A DNA stretch of 35,770 nt from Ophiosphaerella korrae. Lineage: Eukaryota; Ascomycota; Dothideomycetes; Pleosporales; Phaeosphaeriaceae. Location of the stretch: assembly GCA_028456385.1 (NCBI GenBank), contig JALNQF010000393.1:1-35770 (forward strand), in the 5' to 3' direction. The translations under genes were made by a program, and so were the position numbers. Of the stretch, positions 1 through 7,792 are shown piece after piece. The notes beneath the pieces were generated by a model that was not told the origin of the DNA, did not search any database, and saw only the letters and a list, made by a program, of their open reading frames with translations. Each line of letters starts with the position of its first letter. Within the stretch, counting starts at the first letter, position 1.

Positions 1-77
1 ATATTAGTAAGTTATAAACTTACTAATATATTAGTAAGTTTATAATATTAGTAAGTTATAAACTTACTAATATTAGT
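1..77. repeat. Two near-identical palindromes at the window edge
   Basis: A 29-bp palindrome at 1-29 (13-bp arms ATATTAGTAAGTT / AACTTACTAATAT around ATA) is repeated exactly at 45-73, with a further half copy at 28-40. The pogo relic to the right loses its recognisable C-terminal frame at about position 80, so this may be a junction or the remains of a terminal repeat. No function is claimed. Confidence 0.7.
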
Positions 78-79
78 GC

Positions 80-1130
80 GAAAATAAGAGATATAAAGGA
101 TAACTCTCTTATAATATACTTAGATTACTTATACTTTAGTAGTAAAAAGTATACTATATTAAGTAGCTAAAAAATATATAATAAATAAGCTAGTATATAA
201 AAGGTTAGAATCTTATTTTTAAAGTAGTAGTCTTTAAAATTTTAGTTAAAGTAGCTTTTATAGCTATCTAAAATAAGTAGCTAGTATATTTTTACTTAGC
301 GTAACTTTATATATATATTAAAGTACTTTAGCTACTTTAGACTAAGTATATTAGTTATCTAGCTATTCTCTAAGACTAAGAGCTTCTAATTAAGTAGTAT
401 ACTTACCTCTTTATACTAAGTAGAGATATAAACGCGTCCTTTATAGATAATAAATAGTAGGATTATATACTTTACTACGTAAATACCTTAGATTACTATA
501 ACCTACTTATAATTACTACTTTAAGTAAGAGTAAGTTATTAATACTTCTCTAAGCCTATAATAACCTTTATAGACCTAATTACTCTTATTTAGAAGCTAG
601 TCTTATTAAAGTTATAGATATCTTTATCTACTACTTTATACTAAGCCTTAGTCTCTTCTATAAGCTTAAACTACCTACTAATAACTTTAAGATCTTCTTA
701 GAGTATTCTTTAGTAATCTTTTACTTAATTAAACGCTATTTTTAGCTTAGCTAAACGTACTATAAAGTATATAGGCTAGTTCTTACCTATAGGCGTCTTA
801 CTCTATATAGTAAGTAGTTTATTAGCTATATTAGCTACTTTATAGAGCTAGGGCGTAAATCCTTACTAATTAAAGTTAAGAATATATTAGATAATTAACT
901 ACTCTTTAGTTATAGTTAGTTTCTAGTAGCTAGGTTGTATAGTTATATATAGAGTAATTCCTTTAAGTTATTTAGAAAGCTATTAATAATAGATATTAAA
1001 AGCTTTAGTAGTGCGTTATTAGCTTTAAAACTAGCTAGAAGCTAAGGCTTAGAAAGTAAGCTTAAGTTTAGAAATAATATTTTACTATTATTAAGATATA
1101 GTATTATAGAGGTAGTATTTATAATACTAA
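80..1130 (-). pseudogene. Fot1/pogo transposase relic (pogo-1), RIP-degraded
   Basis: Read on the minus strand and ignoring TAA/TAG stops, the frame follows the DDE domain of Fot1/pogo transposases, which cut and paste DNA at TA sites. In order from right to left I see IYNFNKTSFQI (family IYNFDETGFQMG), an ISTQY block (family ISAWY), a VLENSQITN block (VSDNGWTTN), LKQLKYFN (LEWLKHFN), LLILDSYK (LLILDGHE) and a YLLYIFQLLNIVYF block (HSSHLLQPLDVGCF). The first and third acidic positions are altered to Asn (DE to NK, LDV to LNI). Stops fall where the family has Gln or Trp, as expected from CpA-to-TpA change. The C-terminus fades into the palindromes at 1-77. The N-terminal end near 1000-1130 is uncertain. 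A paralogous relic (pogo-2) lies at 7793-9240 in the same orientation. Confidence 0.85.
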
Positions 1131-1169
1131 GAAAAAAGTAGCTAGCTTAGTAGTATAGCTAGCTTAGTA

Positions 1170-1328
1170 GTAGAATACGTTATAAGTAATAATATATTAA
1201 TATTATAAGATATCTTTCTATTATTTATAGCCCCTTACTTAATTATAATATAAGCTTTTATTTTTAACTTTTAATCTACTAATACCCTAATAGGTTATTT
1301 ATAAGTTAATATAAGTAACTCTATTATA
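1170..1328 (+). repeat. Gypsy LTR fragment (3' part)
   Basis: The stretch matches the 3' third of the LTRs at 12111-12499 and 11230-11671. It contains the ATTATTTATAG, AAGCTTTTATT and TAATCTACTAATA blocks and ends in AACTCTATTATA like the other LTRs. It lies in the same orientation as the plus-strand Gypsy elements further right. No adjoining internal region is recognisable, so this is a solo fragment. Confidence 0.7.
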
Positions 1329-1339
1329 GATATATAGAG

Positions 1340-1650
1340 TAATTTATAATCTATAGGTCTTAGTAGTAATAGATTATAGATTAGAGTAATCTATAATCTA
1401 TTAGTCTTAGTAATAATAGATTAATAGATTAGGTAAAGTATATAGTTAGTAAAAATATTTATTATTAGAATAGTATTAGTAATTTAATTTCTAACTAAGA
1501 GTAATAATACTTTAACATTACCTATTAGGAATTATCTATTGTTTATAGTTTATTACACGATTACAATATATTCTGTAGTTATTACTCTTTAATCTACTTA
1601 CTTACCCCCCTTAAGGCTTTAGGTAGTTAACAACTTAGAGCCTTATTACA
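1340..1650 (+). repeat. Second Gypsy LTR fragment containing a long palindrome
   Basis: It carries the LTR hallmark TAGAATAGTATTAGTAATTTAAT (near 1463-1485), shared with LTRs around 11500, 12320, 15070 (complement) and 25900. Upstream is a perfect inverted repeat at 1367-1403, with 17-bp arms around GAG. Similar TAATCTATAATCTATTA motifs occur inside the LTRs at 14921-15348. From about 1550 rightward, CpA and TpG reappear, so the fragment lies at the fading edge of the RIP-affected block. Confidence 0.6.
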
Positions 1651-1996
1651 ATAATGTAGTATACCTTAAACTACTTAATTTTAAGCTACGATCTTTTCGC
1701 TACACTTTTAATCTTAGGGTTACGTGCTACGCTAATATAGCACTTGTCTAACTTAGTTGTTTTTGTCTTAGCGACTTATACACCTTTCCCGTAAAGCTAA
1801 CCTAGCGGTGCACCTTGAGGATTCTAAGCGCACGGCCGCTTAAAAAGCGCTTTACCAAATACGTATTAGCGCTTTCCAATGGCGGTACAGGAAGCTTAGA
1901 AAGTGGCGATTTTATGAGCCGTAACTACATGTACCTCTACCCCCCCATTATCTATACATTTCGAAACATCTACAAGGGTGTGGCCGGTGCGGGTCG
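1651..1996. other. Transition zone between AT-rich block and island, no gene seen
   Basis: Composition changes gradually from AT-rich with no CpA to ordinary. The 63-codon frame at 1815-2006 has no recognisable similarity, no introns and unremarkable composition, and I do not call it a gene. Nothing else is identifiable. Confidence 0.5.
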
Positions 1997-2057
1997 GCCA
2001 TGCTGACAGACACTAGTGGCGGCATACTAGTAAACGCACCGCCGCCATGCTAACAGA
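1997..2057. repeat. Direct repeat GCCATGCTRACAGA with hairpins between
   Basis: GCCATGCTGACAGA (1997-2010) recurs as GCCATGCTAACAGA (2044-2057). Between them, GGCGG (2018-2022) can pair with CCGCC (2039-2043 region). A GC-rich GGCC...GGCC inverted pair lies just left. This paired-repeat layout resembles the subterminal repeats at the left ends of the two pogo elements (6847-6903 and 7623-7678), so it may mark another transposon end. That is inference only. Confidence 0.4.
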
Positions 2058-2206
2058 ACGGCTAGGCTACCGCTGCCTCAAGTACTCTTTATGTACTTTT
2101 CCGTACTTAATGTCTCTAAACGGTTGTATGTAGACAACAGCTATTTCAAACACATACTGAGCGAAAATGAAATCCTTTAGCCACAACCATTCTGCTCTAG
2201 TTGCTA

Positions 2207-2828
2207 CTAGATATCCAAAGTCAAAGATCTAACGCCAGCTGCCTCCATTTCCCAACGAGAAAGAACGCCTAACGCAGATGTGTAGTGTGGATGGGTAGTA
2301 CCAAGAACATAACGTCTTAGGCGTACGCATTCCTTCATAAGTTCTATAGCTTCCGCATCACGACCCAGACTTTTCCACGTAAATGCGAGATTGTTCATGC
2401 TAATCAACGTATCTGGATGGTCTGCCCCGAGCTTCGGCTTCTGGCCGCCGGCCTTGGTTCCTGTACGTTGACGCCAAATTATCCATGCTGGTCAGCGTGT
2501 CTGGATGGTCTGCTCCCAGCTTCGTCTTACTCGTCCCTACCACTTGCACAAGCAATGCTTCGGCTTCTAGCCACCGGCCTTGGTTCCTGTACGTCGATGC
2601 CAGGTTGTTCATGCTCATCAGCGTGTCGGGATGGTCTTCTCCGAGCTTCGTCTTGAAAATCTCCATCGCTTGCACCTCGCTTATATATACCGCAATGTGT
2701 GGCGTTATGCTCCACCGGACGGGAGGTCTCTTCGCAAATAGGACCACTTTGCGCGGTCCAGACATTCGATGGCGGTGCATGTGAAAAGCTTGTGAGAATG
2801 GCGTGATTCTAACATCGCAACGTCGCAT
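2207..2828 (-). pseudogene. Tetratricopeptide-repeat (kinesin light chain-like) gene fragment
   Basis: The minus strand encodes three TPR units with the motifs HPDTLMSMNNLASTYRNQGR, HPDTLTSMDNLASTYRNQGR and, in a shifted frame, HPDTLISMNNLAFTWKSLGR. A C-terminal stretch ending in VRSLTLDI and a stop at 2207 follows. Repeats of this kind form the C-terminal sensor arrays of many fungal NLR-like proteins (NB-ARC or NACHT plus TPR), where they mediate protein-protein contacts. Here the nucleotide-binding part is missing. Residues before the first TPR do not resemble the family, so the gene is 5'-truncated. Near 2429-2441 a deletion removes about 10-13 codons between the second and third unit (PEAEA runs straight into KLGADHP) and shifts the frame. 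CpA is abundant, so the break is not due to RIP. A functional short TPR protein is unlikely. Confidence 0.75.
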
Positions 2829-3459
2829 ACATGTCGATGATGAAGAAAACTTTAGCCTTCGACTGGATCTGTCACTGTACTAGTAGAGTGGTCTATAGCG
2901 GTGATGCAGGGAGGAGCTGATGGGCAAACCATTTCTGTGCGGAGCGCGTTTCCCGCACAGGTAGCGCCCTGCCCAATCGGCAGAGGCTCGGCGAGGTTCC
3001 CCCATTGAGCACAAGGCAAACAAGTAGAGAGGGCGGCTAACCTACTCTAGCTAGAGAGTTTAAGGCAGGCTATGGGTCAGACAAAGTCGCTCAGGTTCTC
3101 TCGCTGGGTACTAACGAAACCTCCACTCCGGCAAGCGGATTGAGTGTCACTGGCAGAAAACCACAGTTGCAAGCATATACAAAGGTGGAAAGGCACTGCA
3201 TATCTTGGTGATACAGCTGTCGCACGGTATACAACAAACGGCTCCTTGCATGGAGCACTGCAATCATTAACTCCGTAAAGAGGTGCTCATATTTGACCTG
3301 TACGGCCTGCGAGGAGCTTGGGTTGTAAAAAACTCACGAGGGCTGGGTAAGGTAGAGCAAAGATGCGGGATTAAGTAGGGTGAAACCGACCGGGCCGTTT
3401 TTATCCGAAATCATATCTGATAGCTACCCAAGCACCCACTTCCTGTGTCCATAACCCGC
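2829..3459. other. Gene-free stretch in the island, one hairpin
   Basis: No open frame with recognisable similarity was found on either strand. A perfect 8-bp inverted repeat (CTGTGCGG at 2935-2942, CCGCACAG at 2953-2960, 10-nt loop) is the only structure noticed. The stretch lies 3' of the minus-strand receptor gene and 5' of the TPR fragment. It could hold the receptor gene's 3' UTR and decayed upstream parts of the TPR gene. Confidence 0.45.
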
Positions 3460-4985
3460 TCAAGGACCTCCAACCCCTGTTTCTCGACCACCCGTAATGA
3501 TTAATCCTCTATCCGAACCATAGTCTTCTCTAACTGGAAGTTCCGTCCTGAGTTCGACCGTGGCAGTGGGGTTTCCCTCTACATTACAATTATTAGCGAG
3601 TCTATATGTAGTCAAGTGTCTGCGCAGCTCACTAATTATATCCTCCATAGAGATCGTATCCTGCGGACCGTCACCTGCCTCCTTTGAAGGAAGACGCTCT
3701 CTATGGGTAGAACGTATGGTGTGCAGCTTTGTAGAAGCGGTCCTGGAGCGTAAAGTGCTTCCAATAACCCTAGGCATGTACTTCCGGAGAAAGGGTTTTC
3801 CAGCTGAGATACAAGCACAAATGATGGCTATATGCGCCTCAGTCGCCCTAAGTCCCATATTAGAAAAGTCACCTCGGAAATCGAAACCACTTGCACTTAC
3901 CACCAGAGTCCTACTGTTATGCCCTCCCAGGTTAAATCCGTTGTATGGACTATATCTATGGAGTGCTTTAATCGTATAATGCTAACAATTAAAACACTAA
4001 TTCATGTGTTAGCTGTTTCAGCTCCCATAAAGTGCAGCCAACGATAGAACATACAAACCTCCTGCCATTAACAATAACGCGATACCAATCTTTTGCTTCT
4101 TAGGCAGCTGCAGTTTCCGTAAAAATAGAACTGGCAGGACAAGAATTACAGCGTCCGTAAGTGTATTCATAACGCCGTTAAAGACTGTAATCTTTAACCA
4201 GTCAATGCATGAACCGCCAGTGATTGTAAGATCCCATAATTTCTCTAGTGGCCGGCAGGCATACACCCACTCAAATGACGTTACCAAGCTATACGCAACA
4301 ACAATTGCCATGATAATGTATACCGCGATTCGGAGATTCCGCTGGGATATAAATCGAAGGAAGAGCATAAGGATGGAGAGCTTTGTGAGCATGATAGAAA
4401 TTCCAGCAAAGGTTCCGCTAATAGCTCCAAGCTTAAGAACGTATCAGTCCATCTATCCTTAATTGCGCAAGGGGAAGGTGGGATAGTTACTTACTTGCAA
4501 AAAATGAGGACTAAAAACGGGAAATGGGACATCCCATAGGTGTCGCCCAAATCCAAAACGAGTGTCTAAAAATATTTAGCCAATTCCATGTCCGCGAAAA
4601 TGTAGTTACCTACGGATGATGGAAGTTACGGAGTACGCCAGTGCTAAAACCTAGATTCAGGTTACATGTTTAGCAAGATATCCTAAAAATAAGTTGGGAT
4701 GAGCCTAACCCATGCGGCAAATAGCATGTCTTCAACGATTAGCTGAGGTTATTGGTAAGAATAGTAGGACAACTTACAATCGTCTGCCCTTATGTGATGC
4801 AAGATGAAGCGAGCGGTGTAAAACCGCAATCCCATGAACAACGTTGAAATACTCATAAGCACGATATTGAGTGTAACAAGACTATGCGCTCGGGACGATG
4901 GATTGGCAAAGTTAGGCGTAATACCTGGAGGAGGGGGTATCACGCCAACGGCTTCGCCTCGCTGCAAAATGATTGAAGAATACAT
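3460..4985 (-). CDS. PTH11-like seven-helix membrane protein (fungal rhodopsin-domain family), seven exons
   Basis: Spliced minus-strand model. Exons are 4985-4778, 4729-4710, 4650-4614, 4565-4495, 4431-4055, 3981-3901 and 3847-3460. The coding sum is 1182 nt, or 393 residues plus TGA. All six introns (48, 59, 48, 63, 73 and 53 bp) start GT and end AG, and most show a CTAAY-type branch site. The product matches the fungal PTH11-related integral-membrane family, GPCR-like proteins that in some plant pathogens sense host or surface cues. Motifs in order: GITPNF near residue 21, TM1 about 36-56, ADDYMLF at 67-73 opening TM2 to 88, TRFGFGRHLWDVPF at 90-103, TM3 about 113-138 with LTKLSIL, TM4 about 145-170, CRPLEKLWD then GGSC (171-187, the conserved Cys pair), TM5 about 193-216, the basic loop KKQKIGIALL, TM6 about 227-243, TM7 about 259-283 ending in GKPFLRKY, and a polar tail of about 105 residues. 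There is no CFEM domain. Start ATG 4985 is chosen because family proteins begin shortly before the PxGxTPNF motif. The same frame is open up to 5213. Using a donor 12 nt further on for intron 5 would add LYVLS-type residues and fits TM6 better (397 aa). No stop or RIP damage is visible. Ligand unknown. Confidence 0.86.
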
Positions 4986-5420
4986 TGAGTAACAGGCGTA
5001 GTGTTCGAGTAGTTTCGTCGGTCTTAAAGAACAATATGAGTTGTATGAAGGCGTAGATACTGCTCGAAGAGGACACTCAGTCTTAAGAACAGTTGAGCGA
5101 TCGCACCTACCATAGACAACGAGGCACCCCTTTTTCTTTTCTTTTTCCAGATTGAGCGAGAGCCCTTGGTAATGCTTTCTCTCTGATGCCGTTCGCAATT
5201 CCACAGGCGCCACGGAATTCTCACGACTGTACTGGAGGCGTTGCCGTAACGTTACGCTACTTATGACAGCCCTAGATTTAAATTAATTATATATACCTAA
5301 GATGATGTGCGTTCTAAAGCTATCTAAGCAGTTAGACCTAACCATTCATACTCTATAATTAATGTTAAAACTGTCTAGTAATGCGAAAACGGGTTCAGCT
5401 CATGTTCAGTCCTACTCTTT
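4986..5420. promoter_or_regulatory. Presumed 5' flank of the receptor gene
   Basis: This stretch lies upstream of the minus-strand start at 4985. A CCTTTTTCTTTTCTTTTTCC pyrimidine run (5129-5150, purine-rich on the coding strand) and an AT-rich patch at 5270-5310 are the only compositional features. An upstream exon cannot be excluded, because the receptor frame stays open to 5213 (76 extra codons with no family similarity). No TATA box or binding site can be assigned with confidence. Confidence 0.35.
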
Positions 5421-6846
5421 GGTGGCAGAGACAATTTGCTAATCACGCCACAATGGCAATTGCGCTCATCCGTTCTCTTGGAATCCTAAGACGCCACGCT
5501 ACGCCCTCGGGCGAATTGGATGCATAACCGTTGACCCAAGGGAAATCTAGGGCGGAATGACTTAGAGCCCTGTCACAATGGCTACTGCCTTCCTGAATAG
5601 ATGTATAGCTGAAGCAGAATGACTCGTCCGCGATTGCGAGGCGTGGGTACCCAGGCATAAAACCTGTTTGCTAGTTCTTTCGCGTGGCGTTAACATTCCG
5701 TTCATCCATCTGCGTCTCACTGATCCGCAAAAAGCATTCTATTCAACACGGCCCGGAATTCTCCAGACGCGATTCAGCCTTTTAGCTATGCGCGCTCAAA
5801 TGTCATGCTTTTTGCGCCATGCAAATAGTGCTCATAGCCTTGAATTCCCATTTAAACCGTGCCCGTAGCCTCTACCCCATGCGCGCTTTAACCTTCACTA
5901 CGCCTTTAGAGTTCCCGTGCTGCAATTCTGCAGGAAACACCAAATTTGGCTGATGGCTTGCTGATCATGTTCGACTGGTGCAATGGGTCCAGTGCTTGGG
6001 CACGGACCCACCGTTCCCCGCAAACCCTAAGTACACCGTTCGAGTGGTCTTGTCGAGTTATAACTTATAGATAAACTCACTACACCGTAGATGTACAGAA
6101 GGGGACACGCCAGGTCGTGACAATTCTGACATCTATTGTACTAAAATTGTATCAGTCAATGAGGTTTTCCTATGGTACACTAGAGGCCCGAATCGTCACG
6201 ACCCGATGTGTTACCCCTCTGTAGGTGCGCAACTTCGCTTAGAAGCCAGCAGTATTCCACACACACTCTGTCCCGTCCGTTCATTGTCTCCTTTCGTATG
6301 CATCAGCAATACGAGAACCAGAATGAAGGAACTCTCTTGTATGGGTTAACAGCAAAAAGCAACGTGCTTTATCGGTGAACCTAAAGCCACGCTTTCCCGA
6401 TCAGGCTCGCTAACGTGAGTCAAACCCCCGCTTTTACTTCCATCAAATTCCTTCCCGAGCCACCCTGTAGGCCTTGACAGCTGTCACAGTCACAGGGCTG
6501 ACCCCTCGGCGAGATTTAGGAGTCTCAACGAGGCTTGTTCAAGATTCCTGAGCTTAGGGCCTTCGTAACTCAAGTCAGAAATAACCTTCCAACTCCTTCC
6601 TCTAAGAGTAATAGCTGTAATTGTGATGCTAACAGTACTCAGCATTCTTGTAAAGGTATAAAGCTACTTACAAGACCTATGGACTCCGAAGTATATATTC
6701 AGCTTCTTATACACCAACTCAGTCCTTACTTTGGCCCCTCATCCTCTCGCTTACAATTGTTCTCGCTTTGCATCAAGGTCTCCTGGAAACGCGAATGCCG
6801 CGTAACTAGTCTAACCTTCTCTTATCAAGCTACAAATAATATTAGT
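5421..6846. other. Island stretch without a recognisable gene
   Basis: Several short frames occur (minus 5443-5658, plus 5668-5868, plus 6535-6966 with only a TTG start). None resembles a known family, and I could not join them by plausible introns. Composition is ordinary, CpA is present and there are no long repeats. It may hold decayed sequence, regulatory DNA, or a lineage-specific spliced gene not recognised by eye. Transcript data would be needed to choose. Confidence 0.4.
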
Positions 6847-6903
6847 AACGTGGTTTACAAGCGAGCCGGCCATACAAGCGAGTCGGCCACCCCACCAACG
6901 CTG
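6847..6903 (+). repeat. Left terminal region of pogo-3 with paired 17-nt repeats
   Basis: After TA (6845-6846, the expected pogo target dinucleotide) comes ACGTGG. Then come two 17-nt direct repeats, ACAAGCGAGCCGGCCAT (6857-6873) and ACAAGCGAGTCGGCCAC (6874-6890), followed by CCCACCAA. The left end of pogo-2 at 7623 has the same layout: TA, ACGTG, two 17-nt repeats, CCCACCAA. It sits 5' of the pogo-3 transposase frame, as a terminal region should. Confidence 0.6.
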
Positions 6904-6928
6904 CGCACCCATCCTATCTTGACGCGTA

Positions 6929-7270
6929 ATGGCTCTACACCACGCACCTCAATTGCCTTCAAATGAAGCAGATATTCAGCTCGCTATCGCATCTATTGAA
7001 AATCAGCAAGTAGATAGCTCTAGGACTGCTGCTTTCTTATATAACGTTCCTAAATCAACGCTAAATGACCGACGCGCTGGTATCCCTGCGCGACGCGATT
7101 GCCAGCCCAACTCAAGGAAGCTCAGCTAGCTAGAGGAGGAGGTAATAGTCGATTATATTCTCAACCTAGATTCTCGTAGTTTTACCCTAACTCTAGCTGC
7201 TGTGCGTAAGATAGCTAATAAGCTACTTACTTAGCGTAGAGGAAGCCCATTAGTACAGTCACGTTTCAAA
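6929..7270 (+). pseudogene. Fot1/pogo transposase N-terminal fragment (pogo-3)
   Basis: From ATG 6929 the frame gives the DNA-binding part of a Fot1/pogo transposase. A helix-turn-helix of the Psq type reads TAAFLYNVPKSTLNDRRAG. The linker NSRKLS follows, then the CENP-B-type segment LEEEVIVDYILNLDSRSF and VRKIANKLLT. A TAG at 7127-7129 replaces the Gln usually found before LEEE, and a second TAG follows NKLLT. Both fit CAG-to-TAG changes. The frame loses similarity at about 7270, before the DDE catalytic domain, and a Tc1-like fragment follows. So this is a truncated, inactive copy. It retains normal CpA levels, unlike pogo-1 and most of pogo-2, and was therefore little affected by RIP. The original start may differ by a few codons. 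Confidence 0.85.
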
Positions 7271-7334
7271 AGTTTGGAATGCCAAGCCCACAATGCAACT
7301 CCAAAGGTGATCTCAACTTCAACCCACCACAACT

Positions 7335-7618
7335 ATGGCTACACAACGCCGATTTGGGCGAGAGATAGATGGAAATGCTCGCAGAAAGCCAAATATTCGT
7401 CAGGAAACACGCGACCATATCATCGGGATGGTATTGGCAGGTGCAGCGCAGAGCAAAGCTGTAGAGTCTTTTGTGTGTACACAGTTAGCTGTAAGCAAGA
7501 TTATAAAGAAATAGCACGAAATAGGCAGCGCAAAAGATAAACCTTGTAGTAGCTATCTACCCATACTATTACTACGTTAGAAGAAGCTTATCTATCGCAA
7601 GGCTCGCGCGCAGCTAAA
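7335..7618 (+). pseudogene. Tc1-like transposase N-terminal fragment
   Basis: From ATG 7335 the frame reads MATQRRFGREIDGNARRKPN, then IRQETRDHIIGMVLAGAAQS and VSKIIKK, a paired-type helix-turn-helix used by Tc1-like transposases to bind their terminal repeats. TAG at 7512 stands where the family has Trp (KKWHEIGSA). Past it the frame continues HEIGSAKDKP and EEAYLSRKARAQLKL. At 7621 the pogo-2 left end begins, so the catalytic DDE part is absent. The fragment is probably cut by the pogo-2 insertion. It differs from the two RIP-degraded Tc1-like relics at 10540 and 28440, which I could align only in their catalytic parts. Confidence 0.7.
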
Positions 7619-7622
7619 GCTA

Positions 7623-7678
7623 ACGTGTCTCACCACTCCTCGGCCCACACCACTCCTCGCCCGCCCCACCAAACCTGG
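7623..7678 (+). repeat. Left terminal region of pogo-2 with paired 17-nt repeats
   Basis: TA (7621-7622) is followed by ACGTG, then CACCACTCCTCGGCCCA (7631-7647) and CACCACTCCTCGCCCGC (7648-7664), then CCCACCAA. The layout matches the left end of pogo-3. It lies beyond the stop codon of the minus-strand pogo-2 transposase, as the 3' terminal region should. Confidence 0.6.
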
Positions 7679-7792
7679 CAGAGCTCCAAGATCAGTTGCG
7701 CCACAACAGTACACTCAAATTGGCTGAATTTTTGTAGAGAGATAGATTATGTAGATTTACACTGACGCCTATTGTGGCCTTGTATATGGCAC

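Noticed and set aside
150..960. Tyrosine-recombinase (DUF3435/Crypton or Starship captain) reading of the relics at 150-960 and 8340-8960
   Set aside because: The plus-strand translation looked helical but had no recombinase motifs. The minus strand gave an unmistakable pogo DDE domain in both copies.
1815..2006. 63-codon plus-strand frame as a gene
   Set aside because: No family similarity and no supporting context; it lies at the edge of a composition change and partly in repeat-like GC-rich sequence.
2417..2784. Plus-strand frames opposite the TPR repeats
   Set aside because: They are antisense shadows of the minus-strand TPR units; their Leu/Ser/Cys-rich sequence follows from the repeat.
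3560..4047. Plus-strand frames over the receptor gene
   Set aside because: The minus strand carries the family motifs and consistent splice sites; the plus frames match nothing.
4644..4777. A single 134-bp first intron in the receptor gene
   Set aside because: It keeps the frame using an acceptor at 4644 but drops DYMLFAAWV, the expected start of TM2. Splitting it into two introns with a 20-nt exon restores the family sequence exactly in phase.
4986..5224. Upstream N-terminal extension of the receptor to 5213
   Set aside because: The frame is open but the extra 76 residues have no resemblance to the family, whose members start shortly before the GxTPNF motif. Kept only as an alternative.
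5980..6070. tRNA-like GTTCGAGT segment
   Set aside because: No matching acceptor, D or anticodon stems could be folded around it.
6535..6966. 143-codon plus-strand frame as a gene
   Set aside because: It begins only with TTG, lacks similarity and runs across the pogo-3 left terminal repeats.
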